From NCBI GenBank assembly GCA_003222675.1, contig QHWT01000049.1, forward strand, positions 105,313 through 169,312: a DNA stretch of 64,000 nt, read 5' to 3'. Below are positions 61,479 to 64,000 of the stretch, one piece after another. The notes below the pieces were generated by a model. That model saw nothing but the letters and a program-made list of their open reading frames with translations, did not search any database and had not been told where the DNA came from. The translations under genes and the position numbers were made by a program. Every line of letters begins with the position of its first letter. Position 1 is the first letter of the stretch. Source of the stretch: Acidobacteriota bacterium. GTDB taxonomy: Bacteria > Acidobacteriota > Vicinamibacteria > Vicinamibacterales > 2-12-FULL-66-21.

Positions 61479-62743
61479 TCCTGCTGTCGGGCGCCGACCT
61501 CGTGCTCCCCGATCGCGTGCTCGCGGAGGGCACGCTCGCTCTGGACGGCGATCGCATCGCCGATGTGATTCACGGTACTCGCTCCAACCCGGCGCCGGGC
61601 TCCAGCGCACCACAATCCGTACACTTCGATCTCTCCGGCCACTACATCGTTCCCGGCTTCATCGACGTGCACGTGCACGGCGTCGAAGGCACGGATACGC
61701 TCGACGGGACGGATGCGATCAGCACGATTGCCGGCCGGCTACCCAAGTACGGCGTGACGGCGTTCTGTCCGACATCGCTCGCCTGCACGCCCGGGGTGCT
61801 GCGGACGATGCTGGAGGCCGTGCGCGGCGCGCGCACGACGCGCGCCCCCGGCGGCGCGCGCGTGCTGCCCGCGCACCTGGAGAGCAACTTCATCAACCCC
61901 GAGTACAAAGGCGCACAGCCGCTCGAATGCCTGCGTCTTCCGCGGACCTCGGACCTCGGACCTCGGACCTCGGAGCTCGGACCCCGGCGCTCGGACCTCG
62001 CAACTCGGACCTCAAACGACGAATGGACCGGCGACGACATTCTCCGGGAGATCGCGGACGCGCGTCCCGACGTCGGCATCGTCACGATCGCGTCCGAGCT
62101 CGAGGGCGCGCTCGAGTTGATCGAGTCGCTGGTCGGTCACGGCCATCACGTGTCGCTCGGACATTCGGCCGCGTCATACGGGCAGGCGCTCGAGGGAATC
62201 CGGGCAGGCGCGCGACAGGCAACACACCTTTTCAACCGCATGCCTCCCGTCCCCCATCGCGCACCCGGACTCGCGGGGGCGGTCCTCGAATCCGACGACG
62301 TAATCGCGGAGCTGGTATGCGACGGCGTGCACGTGCATCCCGCGATGATGCGCGTGGCGGTCGCGGCGAAGCGTCCCGACCGAATCATGGCCATTACGGA
62401 TGCAACCGCGGGTGCCGGCCTTCCGGCCGGATCGCGCACGCACATCGGCGGACGGCCCATTCGGATTGCCGACGCCGCCTACCTCGACGATGGGACCATC
62501 GCCGGCAGCGTGCTGACGATGGACCGCGCGTTCGGAAAGCTGACGGCCGAGGTGGGACTCAGCCTGAGCGACGCAGCGGTGGTGTGCTCGACGACCCCCG
62601 CGCGCGCGCTCGGCCTGCAGGGTTTCGGCGTGATTTCACAGGGGGCGATGGCCGACCTCGTCGTCCTCGACCGCGACTTCCGCGTCGTCCAGACGTGGAT
62701 TGCGGGAACGCTCGCCTGGGGGGCACCGTCTACTCCGGTATGA
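61475..62743 (+). CDS. nagA: N-acetylglucosamine-6-phosphate deacetylase, with a repeat-encoded insertion
   Basis: 422-aa amidohydrolase converting GlcNAc-6-P to GlcN-6-P. Metal and substrate blocks: FIDVHVHGVEGTDT, PAHLESNFINPEYKGA, VSLGHSAASYGQ, THLFNRMPPVPHR, CDGVHVHPAMM, and the catalytic Asp in IMAITDATAGAGL. Between QPLECLRLP and NDEWTGDD the protein has about 24 extra residues (RTSDLGPRTSELGPRRSD and on). They are encoded by the (GGACCTC)n tandem repeat at 61942-62014. The insertion keeps the frame and sits where homologues have a surface loop. Confidence 0.9.
   Translation: MILLSGADLVLPDRVLAEGTLALDGDRIADVIHGTRSNPAPGSSAPQSVHFDLSGHYIVPGFIDVHVHGVEGTDTLDGTDAISTIAGRLPKYGVTAFCPTSLACTPGVLRTMLEAVRGARTTRAPGGARVLPAHLESNFINPEYKGAQPLECLRLPRTSDLGPRTSELGPRRSDLATRTSNDEWTGDDILREIADARPDVGIVTIASELEGALELIESLVGHGHHVSLGHSAASYGQALEGIRAGARQATHLFNRMPPVPHRAPGLAGAVLESDDVIAELVCDGVHVHPAMMRVAVAAKRPDRIMAITDATAGAGLPAGSRTHIGGRPIRIADAAYLDDGTIAGSVLTMDRAFGKLTAEVGLSLSDAAVVCSTTPARALGLQGFGVISQGAMADLVVLDRDFRVVQTWIAGTLAWGAPSTPV
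61942..62014 (+). repeat. (GGACCTC)n tandem repeat inside nagA
   Basis: GCGGACCTCGGACCTCGGAC and further copies, degenerating to GGACCCCGGCGCTCGGACCTC and ACTCGGACCTC. The total length is a multiple of three. The word is the same as in the intergenic repeats at 9730-9750 and 43605-43621. Confidence 0.85.
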
Positions 62744-63630
62744 AATCTGTCCTCTCGGCCGTGGTCTGCACTTTGGCCGCCACTTTTGCGAGCGCCTGCG
62801 TGGTGGTGGACTCGCAGGGGCACATCGTCCGCGAAGAAAAGCGGTTCACGGTTTCCGGCAGACCCGAGTTGCGGCTGACGACATTCGATGGCGCGATTGA
62901 TATCCGGCCGGGCGACGGCCGCGACGTGGTCGTGGAGATCGAAAAGCGCGGGCCGACGAAGGAGACGGTCGAACGGCTGCAGGTCGAGGCGAAGCAGGAA
63001 GGCAACCGTATCGAGGTCGAAGTCAAGCGTCCTGCCGAGGGCGCCGTATTTTTCGGGATTGGCCATCACATGTCGCCCACCGCGAAGCTGATCGTCACGA
63101 TGCCGAAGGAAGGCGATGTCGTGGCGCGGAGCGGCGACGGGTCGATCCGCATCGAGAGCGTCCGCGGCCACCTCGAGCTCCGCACGGCGGACGGCAGCAT
63201 CCGCGCACGCGAGATCAGCGGAGACATACTGCTGGAAACGCACGACGGCTCAGTGGTGCTCGACGGCGTCGTCGGCGACATCGATCTCACGACCGGCGAC
63301 GGCAGCGTCAGCGTGTCGGGGAAGCCCGGCGCGTTGAAGCTGAAGACCGGCGACGGGTCCATCACGCTTCGCGCGGAAGCCGGAACTGTGATGAAGGACG
63401 ACTGGTCGGTGTCGACCGGAGACGGCGGCGTCACGCTGTTTCTGCCATCGGACTTTTCGGCCGACATCGACGCGCATACCGGCGACGGGACGATCCGGAG
63501 CGAGCTGGACGTGAACGCCGGCGGAGCCGGCGAGAGCGAGCGACGCACGCTGCGCGGGCGCCTCGGGTCCGGCGGCAAGATGCTGAAGATTCGAACCTCC
63601 GACGGCTCGATTCGCCTGAAGGTGAGCTGA
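62740..63630 (+). CDS. DUF4097 beta-strand-repeat lipoprotein
   Basis: 296 aa. Signal (LSAVVCTLAATFASACVVVD) with lipobox FASAC. The remainder is a stack of GDGSI-type beta turns (RSGDGSIRIESVRG, RTADGSIRAREI, ETHDGSVVLDGV, TTGDGSVSVSG, KTGDGSITLRA), the DUF4097/LiaG-like beta-helix. Such proteins sit at the envelope; role not known. ATG 62740 overlaps the nagA stop (ATGA). Confidence 0.85.
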   Translation: MKSVLSAVVCTLAATFASACVVVDSQGHIVREEKRFTVSGRPELRLTTFDGAIDIRPGDGRDVVVEIEKRGPTKETVERLQVEAKQEGNRIEVEVKRPAEGAVFFGIGHHMSPTAKLIVTMPKEGDVVARSGDGSIRIESVRGHLELRTADGSIRAREISGDILLETHDGSVVLDGVVGDIDLTTGDGSVSVSGKPGALKLKTGDGSITLRAEAGTVMKDDWSVSTGDGGVTLFLPSDFSADIDAHTGDGTIRSELDVNAGGAGESERRTLRGRLGSGGKMLKIRTSDGSIRLKVS

Positions 63631-63631
63631 C

Positions 63632-63668
63632 GGATTTGGTGATTTGGAGATTTGTGATTTGGTGATTG
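63632..63668. repeat. (GATTTGGTGATTTG)n intergenic repeat
   Basis: GGATTTGGTGATTTGGAG and ATTTGTGATTTGGTGATTGG; same word as 40984-41110. Confidence 0.8.
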
Positions 63669-63672
63669 GCCG

Positions 63673-64000
63673 TCAGCGAAGCGGGATCTGCTTGTAAGGC
63701 GTCGGGTCGTCCACGCCGGCTTCTCTGAACGCGTCGCGGCGCTCGCGGCATTTGCTGCAGCGGCCGCAGTGCAGTCCGCTCGCGGGCTGCATGCACGACA
63801 ACGTCAGCTCCAGCGGTGCATCCAGCGCGACGCCCTTCCTGATCACGTCAGCCTTGTGCAGCTTCGCAAATGGCGCTTCGATGTGAATCGGATGCGCGAG
63901 CCCCAGTGAGAGCGCGCGGGCCATCGCTTCGAAGAACTCAGGTGTCGCGTCGGGAAACGGATTGCCGGCGAGCGGCCCCATCAGCACGCGCGAGATGCCG
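63673..64000 (-). CDS. queC: 7-cyano-7-deazaguanine synthase (QueC), C-terminal part; 5' end outside window
   Basis: C-terminal 109 residues of QueC, which makes preQ0 from CDG and ammonia for queuosine. The zinc-binding motif is intact: ELTLSCMQPASGLHCGRC plus SKCRERRDAF (four Cys). The frame stays open to the window end (GISRVLMGPLAG), so the ATP-pyrophosphatase N terminus lies beyond it. The ATG at 63987 is internal. The stop is followed by a GATTTGGT repeat. Confidence 0.93.
   Translation of the reverse strand, partial: GISRVLMGPLAGNPFPDATPEFFEAMARALSLGLAHPIHIEAPFAKLHKADVIRKGVALDAPLELTLSCMQPASGLHCGRCSKCRERRDAFREAGVDDPTPYKQIPLR

Noticed and set aside
60893-63630. Very long plus-strand frames over ROK/nagA/DUF4097
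   Set aside because: The upstream parts are GC-driven extensions; conserved start blocks and ATGA overlaps place the true starts at 61475 and 62740.

Overview
The window is a GC-rich (roughly 63-66% by eye), densely coding bacterial chromosome segment. The protein families suggest Acidobacteriota, probably class Vicinamibacteria: a VWFA-related secreted protein, a carboxypeptidase-regulatory TonB receptor, several TPR and lipoproteins, a Tyr/Arg-rich secreted repeat protein, and the palindromic repeat that reads FRLKAEA when translated. This taxonomic call is inference from gene content; there is no rRNA, tRNA, IS or CRISPR array in the window.

Layout. 1-5.4 kb: end of a GH29 alpha-L-fucosidase, a CHASE2-class III nucleotide cyclase behind a structured leader, an M48 protease and a broken MscS channel with a cyclic-nucleotide domain. 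5.5-12.2 kb: secreted repeat protein, TPR protein, AT-hook-like basic protein, ornithine cyclodeaminase-like enzyme, gamma-glutamyltransferase and a lipoprotein. 12.4-12.6 kb: a large nested palindrome. 12.8-15.0 kb: aldehyde:ferredoxin oxidoreductase with a MoaD-like carrier. 15.0-27.9 kb: a tightly overlapping 12-gene operon for a CDP-3,6-dideoxyhexose. It encodes RfbF, RfbG, RfbH, an FAD/NAD reductase, an SDR and a TPP enzyme, an arrangement like the six-gene Yersinia yersiniose pathway. Downstream genes encode an FkbM methyltransferase, a NeuB-like synthase, a sugar C-methyltransferase, a GT2 and a flippase-like membrane protein. 27.9-38.8 kb: YfhO, VWA, CstA, a DUF6438-SGNH fusion, a dipeptidase, an FTR1 iron permease with a clear promoter and operator, OsmC and an acyltransferase-like membrane protein. 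39-47 kb: decayed genes mixed with a DGQHR protein, a TonB receptor, PxpA, an MFS transporter and a lipoprotein. 47-64 kb: S41 protease, an RGG-rich protein, FabI, BON protein, flavin reductase, an HD-GYP/GGDEF hybrid, a frameshifted S8 protease with VWG repeats, a sigma-54 activator, a deoxyhypusine synthase-like enzyme, a ROK/NagA/DUF4097 operon and the end of QueC.

Two themes stand out. First, almost every intergenic gap is filled with short, imperfect, word-like tandem repeats, such as (GGCTTCA)n, (GGACCTC)n, (AACTGGT)n, (GATTTGGT)n, (CCTGATC)n, (GCTGGAA)n and (CCGTGGCCT)n. In at least four genes the repeats have entered the reading frame (NagA, the VWA signal peptide, the TonB signal peptide and the BON tail). 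Second, at least five loci are broken by small out-of-frame deletions or are multiply frameshifted remnants (MscS, S8 protease, a TPR/EF-hand protein, DUF5916, M28). This indicates ongoing decay, or assembly errors in a draft or metagenomic sequence.

The most distinctive metabolic system is the yersiniose-like sugar operon. The most novel-looking non-coding signals are the nested palindrome at 12430-12580, a sequence/structure motif shared by two 5' leaders (876-908 and 41125-41172), and the IscR-like operator on the iron permease promoter.
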